From: Terriglobales bacterium
Lineage (GTDB): Bacteria; Acidobacteriota; Terriglobia; Bryobacterales; Bryobacteraceae
DNA: 64,000 nt
Direction of reading: 5' to 3'
Assembly: GCA_021372245.1 (NCBI GenBank)
Contig: JAJFUV010000240.1
Coordinates: 1 to 64,000, forward strand
Shown here: one piece after another, positions 1 to 6,483 of the stretch
How positions within the stretch are numbered: the stretch's first letter is position 1
How the letters are laid out: each line of letters opens with the position of its first letter
Made by a program: the position numbers and the translations under genes
The notes under the pieces: generated by a model
The model's input: only the letters and a program-made list of their open reading frames with translations
Database searches by the model: none
What the model was told of the DNA's origin: nothing

Positions 1-5
1 CACTC

Positions 6-81
6 GCCGGGGTAGCTCAACTGGTAGAGCGGCGCTCCCGTAAAGCGAAGGTTGTCGGTTCGACCCCGACCCCCGGCCCCA
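6..81 (+). tRNA. tRNA-Thr (anticodon CGU)
   Basis: Hand folding gives a full cloverleaf: acceptor GCCGGGG/CCCCGGC, D-stem GCUC/GAGC, T-arm GUCGG-UUCGACC-CCGAC and an encoded CCA end. The seven-base anticodon loop is CCCGUAA, giving anticodon CGU (Thr, ACG). Position 33 is C instead of the near-universal U, and the discriminator base is C; both are unusual for tRNA-Thr, so the identity is less certain than the tRNA call. First of a nine-tRNA cluster. Confidence 0.85.
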
Positions 82-141
82 TCCTCTGTCGCCGCTCCTG
101 GCGATCCTTACACCTAATCTCACTGCGTTCGTATTGACTGC

Positions 142-229
142 GGAGAGCACGGCCAATCGGTAGGCCATCACCCCGCTAAGGTGACGCTCCGCAAGGGCAT
201 GTCGGGTTCAACTCCCACGCTCTCCGCCA
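142..229 (+). tRNA. tRNA-Ser (anticodon GCU)
   Basis: Acceptor GGAGAGC/GCUCUCC, D-stem GGCC/GGCC, anticodon stem UCACC/GGUGA with loop CCGCUAA (anticodon GCU, codon AGC), a long variable arm as expected for Ser, discriminator G and encoded CCA. The T-stem is imperfect by hand folding. Position 33 is again C where U is expected. Confidence 0.85.
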
Positions 230-256
230 AGTTCCATGCTCTTTGACAATCGAATT

Positions 257-348
257 GGGCAGATGGGGGAGTGGCTGATCCCGCCGGGCTGTAGCCCCGG
301 TAACCCATGCGGTAAACGTCTCAGGTTCGAATCCTGATCTGCCCACCA
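257..348 (+). tRNA. tRNA-Tyr (anticodon GUA)
   Basis: Acceptor GGGCAGA/UCUGCCC, anticodon stem CCGGG/CCCGG with loop CUGUAGC (anticodon GUA), a long variable arm as in bacterial tRNA-Tyr, T-arm UCAGG-UUCGAAU-CCUGA, and an ACCA end. U33 is normal here. Confidence 0.93.
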
Positions 349-350
349 AT

Positions 351-424
351 ATCTCAGTCGTCCAACGGCAGGATGGCGGTCTCCAAAACCGTAGATCCCG
401 GTTCGAATCCGGGCTGGGGTGCCA
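351..424 (+). tRNA. tRNA-Trp (anticodon CCA)
   Basis: Acceptor AUCUCAG/CUGGGGU uses three G-U wobble pairs; D-stem GUCC/GGAU; anticodon stem GCGGU/ACCGU with loop CUCCAAA (anticodon CCA); T-arm CCCGG-UUCGAAU-CCGGG; discriminator G and encoded CCA. It starts two bases after the preceding tRNA. Confidence 0.9.
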
Positions 425-425
425 C

Positions 426-505
426 GCGCGGGTACGCAACACTGGTAAAGCGGCCAGCATGAGGGGCTGGTGATTCCGTGAGTTCGACCCTCACCCCGCG
501 CACCA
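426..505 (+). tRNA. tRNA-Leu (anticodon GAG), short variable loop
   Basis: Acceptor GCGCGGG/CCCGCGC, anticodon stem CCAGC/GCUGG with loop AUGAGGG (anticodon GAG, G37 as usual for Leu CUN readers), T-arm GUGAG-UUCGACC-CUCAC and an ACCA end. Only seven bases (UGAUUCC) lie between anticodon and T stems, so the long variable arm expected of bacterial tRNA-Leu is missing. Confidence 0.8.
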
Positions 506-506
506 T

Positions 507-584
507 GGGCCGGTGATGCAACCCGGCAGACATACTGCGCTCAGAACGCAGTTCTTGAGAGTTCGAATCTCTCCCGGCCCACCA
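507..584 (+). tRNA. tRNA-Leu (anticodon CAG), short variable loop
   Basis: Acceptor GGGCCGG/CCGGCCC, anticodon stem CUGCG/CGCAG with loop CUCAGAA (anticodon CAG), T-arm GAGAG-UUCGAAU-CUCUC and an ACCA end. The variable loop is five bases (UUCUU), a class I shape that bacterial tRNA-Leu normally does not have. Identity is inferred from the anticodon alone. Confidence 0.8.
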
Positions 585-590
585 AGTTTT

Positions 591-664
591 GCCCCCGTGG
601 CGCAATCGGCAGACGCGACCGGCTCAAAATCGGGATGTTGTAGGTTCGAGTCCTACCGGGGGCA
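591..664 (+). tRNA. tRNA-Leu (anticodon CAA), short variable loop, no encoded CCA
   Basis: Acceptor GCCCCCG/CGGGGGC; the D-arm closely resembles a typical bacterial tRNA-Leu D-arm; anticodon loop CUCAAAA (anticodon CAA, codon UUG); T-arm GUAGG-UUCGAGU-CCUAC. The variable loop is only about five bases. The 3' end reads A-CUA, so CCA would have to be added after processing. Confidence 0.82.
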
Positions 665-673
665 CTAAGTTCA

Positions 674-747
674 GCACCGGAAGCCAATCGGCCAGGCGGC
701 GGATTGCAAACCCGCAGTGGTCAGTTCGACTCTGACCCGGTGCTCCA
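674..747 (+). tRNA. tRNA-Cys (anticodon GCA)
   Basis: Acceptor GCACCGG/CCGGUGC, anticodon loop UUGCAAA (anticodon GCA), T-arm GUCAG-UUCGACU-CUGAC, discriminator U as is characteristic of tRNA-Cys, and encoded CCA. One A-C mismatch closes the anticodon stem. Confidence 0.9.
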
Positions 748-754
748 ATCTTGC

Positions 755-848
755 GGAGAAGTAAGCCGAGCGACGGCCTACCGGCTGCGGTCCCGAAAAC
801 CGTGAGCCCTTGACGGGCGTGTGGGTTCGAGCCCCACCTTCTCCGCCA
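755..848 (+). tRNA. tRNA-Ser (anticodon CGA)
   Basis: Acceptor GGAGAAG/CUUCUCC, anticodon stem GCGGU/ACCGU with loop CCCGAAA (anticodon CGA, codon UCG), a long variable arm folding as a GCCC/GGGC hairpin, discriminator G and encoded CCA. C33 replaces U33, as in the Thr and Ser(GCU) genes of this cluster. Confidence 0.87.
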
Positions 849-913
849 CTCATCCTGCGCACCCGTGCAGCAACGCAACCAGCCAACCCGCAAGACCCTC
901 CGCAACTTTCCCC

Positions 914-942
914 TTCCCCTACCGTAACTTTTGGTGTAGAAT
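914..942 (+). promoter_or_regulatory. Promoter with CCGTAAC motif in the spacer
   Basis: A -35-like TTCCCC (914-919), 17-base spacer and -10 TAGAAT (937-942) stand 22 bases before the ATG at 964. The spacer carries CCGTAAC (922-928), a motif that recurs at other transcription starts in this window. Promoter assignment is by eye. Confidence 0.55.
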
Positions 943-963
943 CAACTCAGCGATAGGAGATCA

Positions 964-1446
964 ATGAAACTCACCTCCAAGACCGAAGAATACGGCATCA
1001 CCATTTCCAGGGATGAGATTACCGACATCTGCGAGGCGCTGGAGGCCAGCGCGCGCCACTGCCTCTGTCTTGCCGATCAAGCCGCGAAGGAAGGCTCTCA
1101 AGCGACTCATAGCCCCACGCTGGAGAACAAGCGGGCGGACAAGTACAGCAAACTCCGCGCCGCGCTGATGGAGTTGTGCGGAGTGCCTGAAACCCCCGGC
1201 TATGCCTCCAAGCCCGAACTGGCGAGCATCGACACCCAGCGCACGACGGCCCACGCAATCGTGATGGTGGCGGAGGCTGCGACCCTCCGTAAGTACCTCC
1301 AGGCCGTCAAGGGTCTGATCGAGAGCGGGTGTATTTCCTTTAATGGTGGCCTCTGGCGCATCCGCCACAACTCAACGACGTGTTGGGAGAGCTTCTCCAA
1401 CTTCGAGGCCGCGATCACATCGAAGGCGGCAGGGTTCGTGAAGTAG
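964..1446 (+). CDS. Hypothetical protein, first gene after the tRNA cluster
   Basis: 160 residues, no domain recognised. The N-terminal half is polar and helical-looking (EALEASARHCLCLADQAAKE); the C-terminal half includes a segment reading GCISFNGGLWRIRHN. It follows a predicted promoter and an AGGAG-type ribosome site, and its stop codon directly abuts the next ATG, so it is probably the first gene of an operon with the ASCH gene. Confidence 0.7.
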   Translation: MKLTSKTEEYGITISRDEITDICEALEASARHCLCLADQAAKEGSQATHSPTLENKRADKYSKLRAALMELCGVPETPGYASKPELASIDTQRTTAHAIVMVAEAATLRKYLQAVKGLIESGCISFNGGLWRIRHNSTTCWESFSNFEAAITSKAAGFVK

Positions 1447-1875
1447 ATGACCACCAGCCCCAACCCCACCCCCGAACCCACCGAGCTACCCGCCCTCACC
1501 GTTCGCCAACCCTGGGCCTCGCTCATCATCTACGGCTACGGCGGTGTTCTCAAGGACATTGAGAACCGCGACTGGCCCCTGCCGCGCTCAATGTGGGGTA
1601 AGCGCGTGGCGATCCATTCCAGCCTGAAGTTCTACCCCGAAGAATGGACCGCGGCCAGGGCGTTGATTCGCTCGATGGGTCTGGAGCCGATGGAAATAAT
1701 TCACGCCCCGTATGGCTGCGTTCTCGGGTCAGTGGTTCTCGATCGCGATGTGACCGCAAGCGACTCACCCTGGTTCTTTGGCCCGCACGGCTTCGTGCTG
1801 CGCGATCCGGTTGCGCTGCCGGCGCCAGTTCCGGCGCGCGGGGCGTTGGGGTTCTGGAAGTGGAGGATGCGATGA
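1447..1875 (+). CDS. ASCH-domain protein
   Basis: 142 residues with the N-terminal hallmark of ASCH (PUA-like) domains, LTVRQPWASLIIYG at about 18-31, followed by KDIENRDW, and the terminal G-LGFWKW strand. ASCH proteins bind RNA and some hydrolyse modified nucleosides; in phages their role is usually unknown. A role in RNA or modified-nucleotide metabolism would suit the tRNA and RNA-repair context, but that is inference. The start abuts the upstream stop; the stop overlaps the next start (ATGA). Confidence 0.85.
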   Translation: MTTSPNPTPEPTELPALTVRQPWASLIIYGYGGVLKDIENRDWPLPRSMWGKRVAIHSSLKFYPEEWTAARALIRSMGLEPMEIIHAPYGCVLGSVVLDRDVTASDSPWFFGPHGFVLRDPVALPAPVPARGALGFWKWRMR

Positions 1876-2156
1876 CGCTGGAACAGGCGCGCGAGAGAGC
1901 GCGGAAGATTCGGACGGTTGACTTTGCACGCGGACAGGCAAGGTTTGATGACGTTATCGCCCGCGAATTGCTGCTGGCGCAGGCGGAGGCGTACGAGGAT
2001 GCGGCGAAACGGGTGCGCGAGCGGGCCGACGAGACCAACGACGAGCCCGGGGAATTCTATCGCGGAGCGCGGAACAACCTCTGCGCGCAGGCGGCGAAAC
2101 TGGAAACCGAGGCCGCCGAGCTTCGCCGCGCCGCAGAGGAGGCCGCTCGTGCCTAA
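1872..2156 (+). CDS. Small helical protein with EFYRG motif
   Basis: 94 residues, highly charged and alpha-helical. The start ATG at 1872 overlaps the upstream stop (ATGA). The middle reads DEPGEFYRGARNNL, nearly the same as a segment in the protein at 12785-13210, so the two are paralogues or share an exchanged segment. A shorter version (EFYRG) occurs at 19564-19749. No function can be assigned. Confidence 0.75.
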   Translation: MTLEQARERARKIRTVDFARGQARFDDVIARELLLAQAEAYEDAAKRVRERADETNDEPGEFYRGARNNLCAQAAKLETEAAELRRAAEEAARA

Positions 2157-2409
2157 CCCCCACCTCCTCGACTTCTACGGCATCCAGATCACCGAGTCCG
2201 ACCATATCGGCGAACAGATCACCCCCATTCCGCCGGCACGCTTGTTGAATCGCCGCGGCCCGTACAGGCAGCGCACCATCAAGCGTTGGCAACGCGCCCA
2301 CCCGTCGTACTTTCGGGCCAGGGGCGAGTACTTCCAGATGGGTAGCCGGATCCTCTGCCACCCGGAGGATGCGCGGAAGTTGCGGGAGATGTTGCGGAAG
2401 ATGGGATAG
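2149..2409 (+). CDS. Small basic protein, possible DNA-binding
   Basis: 86 residues from a GTG start at 2149, chosen because GAGGAGG lies at 2136-2143 and the start overlaps the upstream gene's end. The second half is rich in Arg/Lys and aromatic residues (RTIKRWQRAHPSYF) and could be a compact HTH-like nucleic-acid binder, but no family was recognised. A strong terminator follows 24 bases after the stop. Confidence 0.65.
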   Translation: MPNPHLLDFYGIQITESDHIGEQITPIPPARLLNRRGPYRQRTIKRWQRAHPSYFRARGEYFQMGSRILCHPEDARKLREMLRKMG

Positions 2410-2432
2410 CCTTCCTGTTGGTGGATGCCTCG

Positions 2433-2458
2433 GGGGTCGGGAAACCGGCCCCTTTTTT
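2433..2458 (+). terminator. Rho-independent terminator
   Basis: Stem GGGGTCGG/CCGGCCCC (one G-T wobble) closed by a GAAA tetraloop and followed by six T (2453-2458). It ends the 964-2409 operon just before the rtcB promoter. Confidence 0.9.
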
Positions 2459-2459
2459 G

Positions 2460-2490
2460 TTGGTGCATCCGTAACTTTTCGCTTGATAAT
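2460..2490 (+). promoter_or_regulatory. Promoter of rtcB with CCGTAAC motif
   Basis: TTGGTG (2460-2465) and GATAAT (2485-2490) frame CCGTAAC (2469-2475). The stretch CCGTAACTTTTC is shared with the promoter before 10103. The region up to the ATG also contains CCGTTTCCGTTACCGTAT, further half-sites of the same sort. Confidence 0.6.
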
Positions 2491-2532
2491 CCGTTTCCGT
2501 TACCGTATCATTGAGGCTGAAAGGGGTAGCGA

Positions 2533-3702
2533 ATGAAAGTTATTCCGACCAACGACCTGCCCATCAAGGCATGGCTCACTGACCTTGAGCCTGGCGCGGA
2601 GCTTCAGGCCGCTAACCTTGCCAACCTCCCGTTCGCCTACCACCACATCGCCATTATGCCGGACTGCCACCAGGGCTACGGTATGCCGATCGGCGGCGTT
2701 CTCGCGACCGATGGCGTCGTGGTTCCTAATGCCGTGGGTGTGGACATCGGCTGCGGCATGTGCGCCCTGCGAACCAACCTCATGGAGATGGACAGGCCCA
2801 CGCTGAAGGCCATTATGGGGCAGATCCGCGAGACGGTGCCGGTGGGGTTTAGCCACCACAAGGAAGCGCAGGACAACGACTACATGCCGGGCCACCCAGA
2901 CGTGCGCGAGCAAACGCTTCCGGTTGTTCGGCGGGAATACGATTCCGCCCGGAAGCAGATCGGCACCCTCGGCGGCGGCAACCACTTCATTGAAATCCAG
3001 CGCGGGTCGGACGGTCGCATCTGGGTCATGATCCACAGCGGCTCACGGAATATCGGCAAGCAGGTGGCCGAGCACTACAACAAACTCGCCGTGGGTCTCA
3101 ATGAGCGGTGGCACAGTGCCGTACCGAAGGCGTGGGAGTTGGCCTTTCTGCCGCTCGATTCCGACGAAGGCCAAGCATACATGGCCGAGATGCAGTACTG
3201 CGTGGAGTTCGCGCTGGCGAACCGGAAACTGATGATGGCGCGGATTAGTGAAGCAATCGACGCGCAGTTTCCCGGTGTTGGCGGCGGGGATCTCATCAAC
3301 ATCGCCCACAACTACGCGGCGATGGAGCACCACTTCGGAAAGAACGTGCTGATTCACCGCAAAGGGGCCACGCGCGCCCGTGACGGCGAGGCAGGCATCA
3401 TTCCCGGCTCGCAGGGCACCAAGAGCTACATCGTGCGCGGCAAGGGCAACCGGGAATCGTTCGAGTCGTGTTCGCACGGGGCGGGCCGAAAGATGGGCCG
3501 GAAGCAGGCGTGCCGCGAGTTGTCACTGGAGGATGAAATCCGGCGGCTGGGCGAGCAGGGCATCGTCCACGCCATCAGGCGACAGGATGACCTAGACGAA
3601 GCTCCGGGCGCGTACAAAGACATCTCGGAGGTCATGGCGAATCAGGCCGACCTTGTGGATATCGTGGTGGAACTGACGCCGATGGGGGTTATCAAGGGAT
3701 GA
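2533..3702 (+). CDS. rtcB: RtcB-type RNA ligase
   Basis: 389 residues, close to the usual bacterial RtcB length (about 400). RtcB joins RNA 2',3'-cyclic phosphate or 3'-phosphate ends to 5'-OH ends using GTP and Mn2+. Visible signatures in order: MPDCHQGYGMPIGG (42-55), GVDIGCGMC (69-77, metal-binding Cys74), LGGGNHFIE (146-154), MIHSGSRNIGKQ (166-177), NIAHNYAAMEHHF (256-268), PGSQGTKSY (291-299) and SCSHGAGRKMGR (312-323), whose His315 is the expected GMP-accepting residue. All key residues appear intact. It has its own promoter, a terminator upstream and an AAAGG ribosome site. In a phage it probably repairs tRNAs or other RNAs cut by host anticodon nucleases, consistent with the tRNA genes and Thg1-like gene nearby. 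Confidence 0.96.
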   Translation: MKVIPTNDLPIKAWLTDLEPGAELQAANLANLPFAYHHIAIMPDCHQGYGMPIGGVLATDGVVVPNAVGVDIGCGMCALRTNLMEMDRPTLKAIMGQIRETVPVGFSHHKEAQDNDYMPGHPDVREQTLPVVRREYDSARKQIGTLGGGNHFIEIQRGSDGRIWVMIHSGSRNIGKQVAEHYNKLAVGLNERWHSAVPKAWELAFLPLDSDEGQAYMAEMQYCVEFALANRKLMMARISEAIDAQFPGVGGGDLINIAHNYAAMEHHFGKNVLIHRKGATRARDGEAGIIPGSQGTKSYIVRGKGNRESFESCSHGAGRKMGRKQACRELSLEDEIRRLGEQGIVHAIRRQDDLDEAPGAYKDISEVMANQADLVDIVVELTPMGVIKG

Positions 3703-3854
3703 CCCTCCACAACTACACCCTCCCCGCCTACGCCATCCGCCTGGCCCTCACCATCGTCCTGTTTCCCCTCATCGCCCTTGCCCACGCCGCCGACTGGTAC
3801 GCGGAGAAGTGGGATGACTTCGCGGACTGGCTGGATGAGAGGTTGCCGGGATGA
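3699..3854 (+). CDS. Small membrane protein
   Basis: 51 residues starting in an ATGA overlap with the rtcB stop and ending in another ATGA overlap with the next gene. Residues 11-30 (YAIRLALTIVLFPLIALAHA) form one hydrophobic helix; the tail is acidic and Trp-rich (DWYAEKWDDFADWLDE). The tight coupling on both sides argues that it is real. No function recognised. Confidence 0.65.
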   Translation: MTLHNYTLPAYAIRLALTIVLFPLIALAHAADWYAEKWDDFADWLDERLPG

Positions 3855-4255
3855 ACTTCTTCCTCAACTTTCTCACTGCCCTCGCCTGGATCTGGGGCGT
3901 GCTACTGCTCGTCTCCTTCTGCCTTAACGCCGGGCACGTCTCCGATACGGTGATGGATGAATTTGAACCCAAGTCCGGCCCGTGGAGTAGTCAGTGCCGA
4001 GCGACGGATAGCGGGCGCAAAGCGTCTCTCCTGGTGACGTTGTGGAGTGACCCCAGGGGGATGGTGCTCACGATCGATGGGCGCCCCAAGCATGGCATCC
4101 ACGCGCAGGCCAAGATCGAGTTCCCGGCAAGTGCCCTATTGCTTTCGTTGGACGACTTCGGCGCCCGCTACCTCCAGCCCGCCATCCACGCGCTAGCAAA
4201 CCAGATAGGCTTCGTTCACACGTTGCCGGACTTTGATGCGTTGGGGGTGGCGTAG
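3851..4255 (+). CDS. Hypothetical membrane or exported protein
   Basis: 134 residues with an N-terminal hydrophobic segment (about 2-25, FFLNFLTALAWIWGVLLLVS) that could be a signal anchor. The rest is a soluble domain with strand-like patterns (GMVLTIDGRPKHGIHAQAKI). Translationally coupled to the small membrane gene upstream. Confidence 0.65.
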   Translation: MNFFLNFLTALAWIWGVLLLVSFCLNAGHVSDTVMDEFEPKSGPWSSQCRATDSGRKASLLVTLWSDPRGMVLTIDGRPKHGIHAQAKIEFPASALLLSLDDFGARYLQPAIHALANQIGFVHTLPDFDALGVA

Positions 4256-4257
4256 CT

Positions 4258-4386
4258 ATGAGTGCAGCCCTGCACATAACGGCATTTGGGCTATTGGCGT
4301 TCATTAGTGGAACCTGCTTTGGAGTGTGGGTCATCCTGTCCATAATCGACGCTGGCTGGACGGTCTACACAAAGAAAACGAAATGA
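4258..4386 (+). CDS. Small membrane protein
   Basis: 42 residues, mostly one hydrophobic helix (ALHITAFGLLAFISGTCFGV) followed by a short basic tail (YTKKTK). It starts two bases after the preceding stop and its own stop overlaps the next ATG (ATGA), so it fits the local coupled-gene pattern. Confidence 0.5.
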   Translation: MSAALHITAFGLLAFISGTCFGVWVILSIIDAGWTVYTKKTK

Positions 4387-4808
4387 GTATTAATCGCCGC
4401 CTCTTTCTCTCCACCCTCTTTGGCACCGCCGCGGTAGCCGCAGACCCGGAACGCGCATTGTGGAAACCCGGGAAACTGATCTCAATTCCGCCCTTAGTGC
4501 ATGTTCCCAAGTGGCATCAGTTCTGGTTAGCACACACCATCGAGGCTGGTGATCTTCAAATCAGCAGAGAGGTCTTCGACCAGCGATACCTTGAGCCAGC
4601 CGCCGCAGCTATCTGCTTGAAGATCGAAGCAGAGGTCAAGAAGCACGGGCGTGAGCCACAGTTTGCAATACCTCCGCCTCCAGGAATGTCTGGCGCGGTC
4701 TCGTACCACAGGCGTTTTGGCGGGTCTCCGGTTATGCAGGTAGCACAAGCCTACGACATAATTCGCGATGAGAATTACGTGCGCCTGGACTGCCGGGTGA
4801 AGATATGA
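4383..4808 (+). CDS. Exported protein with twin-arginine-like signal
   Basis: 141 residues from the ATG at 4383. The N-terminus, NRRLFLSTLFGTAAVAA, has a twin-arginine motif followed by a hydrophobic stretch and an Ala-rich cleavage region, as in Tat substrates. The mature part (REVFDQRYLEPAAAAI, later VRLDCRVKI) belongs to no family recognised here. A Tat-type signal is unusual for a phage protein; export is inferred from the signal only. Confidence 0.6.
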   Translation: MSINRRLFLSTLFGTAAVAADPERALWKPGKLISIPPLVHVPKWHQFWLAHTIEAGDLQISREVFDQRYLEPAAAAICLKIEAEVKKHGREPQFAIPPPPGMSGAVSYHRRFGGSPVMQVAQAYDIIRDENYVRLDCRVKI

Positions 4809-4886
4809 CCCTCACCTCGCCCTTCGCCGCCGCTTCTGGTCACGTTACGCGCGGCTGCGCTATTTCTTTTGGAGGTTGACGCACTA

Positions 4887-5354
4887 ATGAGCGGTCTACA
4901 CAAAGTCCTACAAGCGATTCAATGGGTCAGTTCTGGGGTTATAGCTATATTCCTCACCTGGAACATCATCGACCACTCGTGGGCCATGGCGGTAATTCAG
5001 GTCGCGATGCTTTGGTTTTGGCTCCCTGAGCATATCAAGCAATTGGTAATTCGCTGCTTCTGCTCCCGCCGGGTTGCCGAACTCGAGGCCACTGAAGAGC
5101 ACCTTCGCGCTCAATGCGAAGAGGCCAGGAGCCAGTGGCTCGCATGGCAACTTCGCGCGCAAGGATATGAGCGCAGGCTTCAGGGGTACAGCCGAACTGC
5201 GACTATTCCAGCCTCTGCCGATCCGCAGATCCTCCGCGAATTGGTTCAGGCGGGTCGCAAGGCTATGGCGATGAAGTATCACCCAGATCGCGGAGGCAGT
5301 ACGGAGTTTATGCAGCGAGTTAACGCGACCGCAGATGCAGTGATGGGGAGATAG
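4887..5354 (+). CDS. Membrane-anchored J-domain protein
   Basis: 155 residues. Start ATG 4887 chosen because GGAGG (4870-4874) precedes it; a TTG start 18 bases earlier is less likely. Domains: two hydrophobic segments (about 11-28 and 33-48), a coiled coil (63-100), then a C-terminal J-like segment with HPD at 132-134 in KYHPDRGGSTEFMQRVNA. The HPD tripeptide is what J-domain proteins use to stimulate DnaK ATPase. Only helix II, the HPD loop and helix III are evident, so it may be a minimal J-domain. It likely recruits host DnaK to a membrane site. Confidence 0.8.
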   Translation: MSGLHKVLQAIQWVSSGVIAIFLTWNIIDHSWAMAVIQVAMLWFWLPEHIKQLVIRCFCSRRVAELEATEEHLRAQCEEARSQWLAWQLRAQGYERRLQGYSRTATIPASADPQILRELVQAGRKAMAMKYHPDRGGSTEFMQRVNATADAVMGR

Positions 5355-5357
5355 TCT

Positions 5358-5927
5358 TTGAACGAATTCCTTCTCGCTCTCCGCCAATTCCTCCGCTCCT
5401 TCCGCTGCTGGCTGATTGTTTCCCCGTGGGAAAACGCCCTCCGCGTCCGCCTCGGCAAGCGCGTGACGCTCCTCCAGCCCGGATTCCACTGGAAACTGCC
5501 GGTCCTCGACGTGATCTACCTCCAGAGTATCCGGCTCCGGCTCTCCCCGATCAGCAAGCAGACCCTCTCGACGCGCTCCGGCCAGGTCATCACCATTGCT
5601 GGCTCGCTCGGCTACCGGATCGACGATATTGAGCGCCTGTACACCACGATTCACCACGCGGAGGACACCATCGCGGCCCTCACGCGGTCACGCATCGCGG
5701 AGTACGTGTCGTCGCATCAACTCGAGGACTGCCGGCCGGAGACGATTCAGGCGGCGATCAATGAAACCCTCGACTTTTCGCAGTACGGGCTCGGCGGCGC
5801 GTGCCTCTACATAACGGAATTCGCGGTGGCCCGGGCGTACCGGATCATCGGGGACGGGAACGAGTACGGGTGGGGGAAGAAGCTCGCGACGGACGTGGTG
5901 TGTACGAGCGCGGGGGATAGGACGTGA
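5358..5927 (+). CDS. SPFH/Band 7-like protein
   Basis: 189 residues from a TTG start (GGGGAG 10 bases upstream; no earlier ATG in frame). It reads like the SPFH (stomatin/prohibitin) core: an N-terminal hydrophobic patch (CWLIVSPWENALRVRLGK), PGFHWKLPVLD at 41-51, then QTLSTRSGQVITIAG and a Tyr-Arg-Ile strand. SPFH proteins form membrane-associated rings. A second SPFH protein, with a lipoprotein signal, lies at 60705-61526. Role in the phage unknown; membrane-domain organisation or protection from host proteases are possibilities. Confidence 0.75.
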   Translation: MNEFLLALRQFLRSFRCWLIVSPWENALRVRLGKRVTLLQPGFHWKLPVLDVIYLQSIRLRLSPISKQTLSTRSGQVITIAGSLGYRIDDIERLYTTIHHAEDTIAALTRSRIAEYVSSHQLEDCRPETIQAAINETLDFSQYGLGGACLYITEFAVARAYRIIGDGNEYGWGKKLATDVVCTSAGDRT

Positions 5928-5938
5928 GGACAACCACA

Positions 5939-6073
5939 ATGAAGAGATTATTCCTATCCTTACTCTGCCGTATAGGCCTTCACGACGAACGCCCGCCGCT
6001 CAATCTGCATATTTCGCCAAGCGGGCTAGTCGGGCGTATTTGCCCGCGATGTGGAAGGGGTTATTGCATATGA
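5939..6073 (+). CDS. Small zinc-finger-like protein
   Basis: 44 residues. Starts MKRLFLSLLCRIGLH and ends ICPRCGRGYCI, with a C-x2-C pair plus nearby Cys and His that could hold one zinc ion. This shape is common among small phage proteins. The stop overlaps the next start (ATGA). Confidence 0.5.
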   Translation: MKRLFLSLLCRIGLHDERPPLNLHISPSGLVGRICPRCGRGYCI

Positions 6074-6483
6074 CGGATCGGGAGTTGGTTGTGGCGGCAG
6101 CAGGGAAGGTGATGGGGTGGAAGCTAAAGCATCGACCTAGAAGGGGCGTGTTTGTTCTTGCTGATGGGAATGGGCGTGTGGTGGCCGCCTGGAGCGATGC
6201 CAACAACACAAGTGTGCATTCTGGCTGGAACCCGCTGTTGTCCCTTGCGGACGCCTGGATGCTCGTGGAGGCACTGAAGGACAAGCAATGGTCCTTCCGC
6301 TACGGCAACAACGCCTGCGCTCCCAGTCAGCACGCTGTGGCGTTTGCGAAGGCGTATCGCGGCTTGGGGGCAAACATCCTGACGGGAGAATACATCGAGG
6401 CGGACATGGAGCCGGTGGTGGCCGATACTGCGCCCCGCGCCATAGTTCTTGCCGCATTGAGAGCCGTGGGAGTGCCCGCATGA
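6070..6483 (+). CDS. Phage ABA-sandwich-like protein
   Basis: 137 residues from ATG 6070 (AAGGGG site upstream; overlaps the preceding stop). It opens MTDRELVVAAAGKVMGW and continues NPLLSLADAWMLVEAL with a later WSFRYG strand, the pattern of the small alpha-beta-alpha 'phage ABA sandwich' family. Function of the family is not known. The gene at 56110 shows a similar layout. Coupled to the next gene (ATGA). Confidence 0.6.
   Translation: MTDRELVVAAAGKVMGWKLKHRPRRGVFVLADGNGRVVAAWSDANNTSVHSGWNPLLSLADAWMLVEALKDKQWSFRYGNNACAPSQHAVAFAKAYRGLGANILTGEYIEADMEPVVADTAPRAIVLAALRAVGVPA

Noticed and set aside
176..905. Several leftward open frames across the tRNA cluster
   Set aside because: They are reverse readings of tRNA T-arms (repeated 'GFEPE'-like words come from the GGTTCGAATCC box), not genes.
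4805..4879. 24-codon ORF in an ATGA overlap after the Tat-signal gene
   Set aside because: Very short, no hydrophobic or structured pattern; the downstream ribosome site of 4887 lies inside it.
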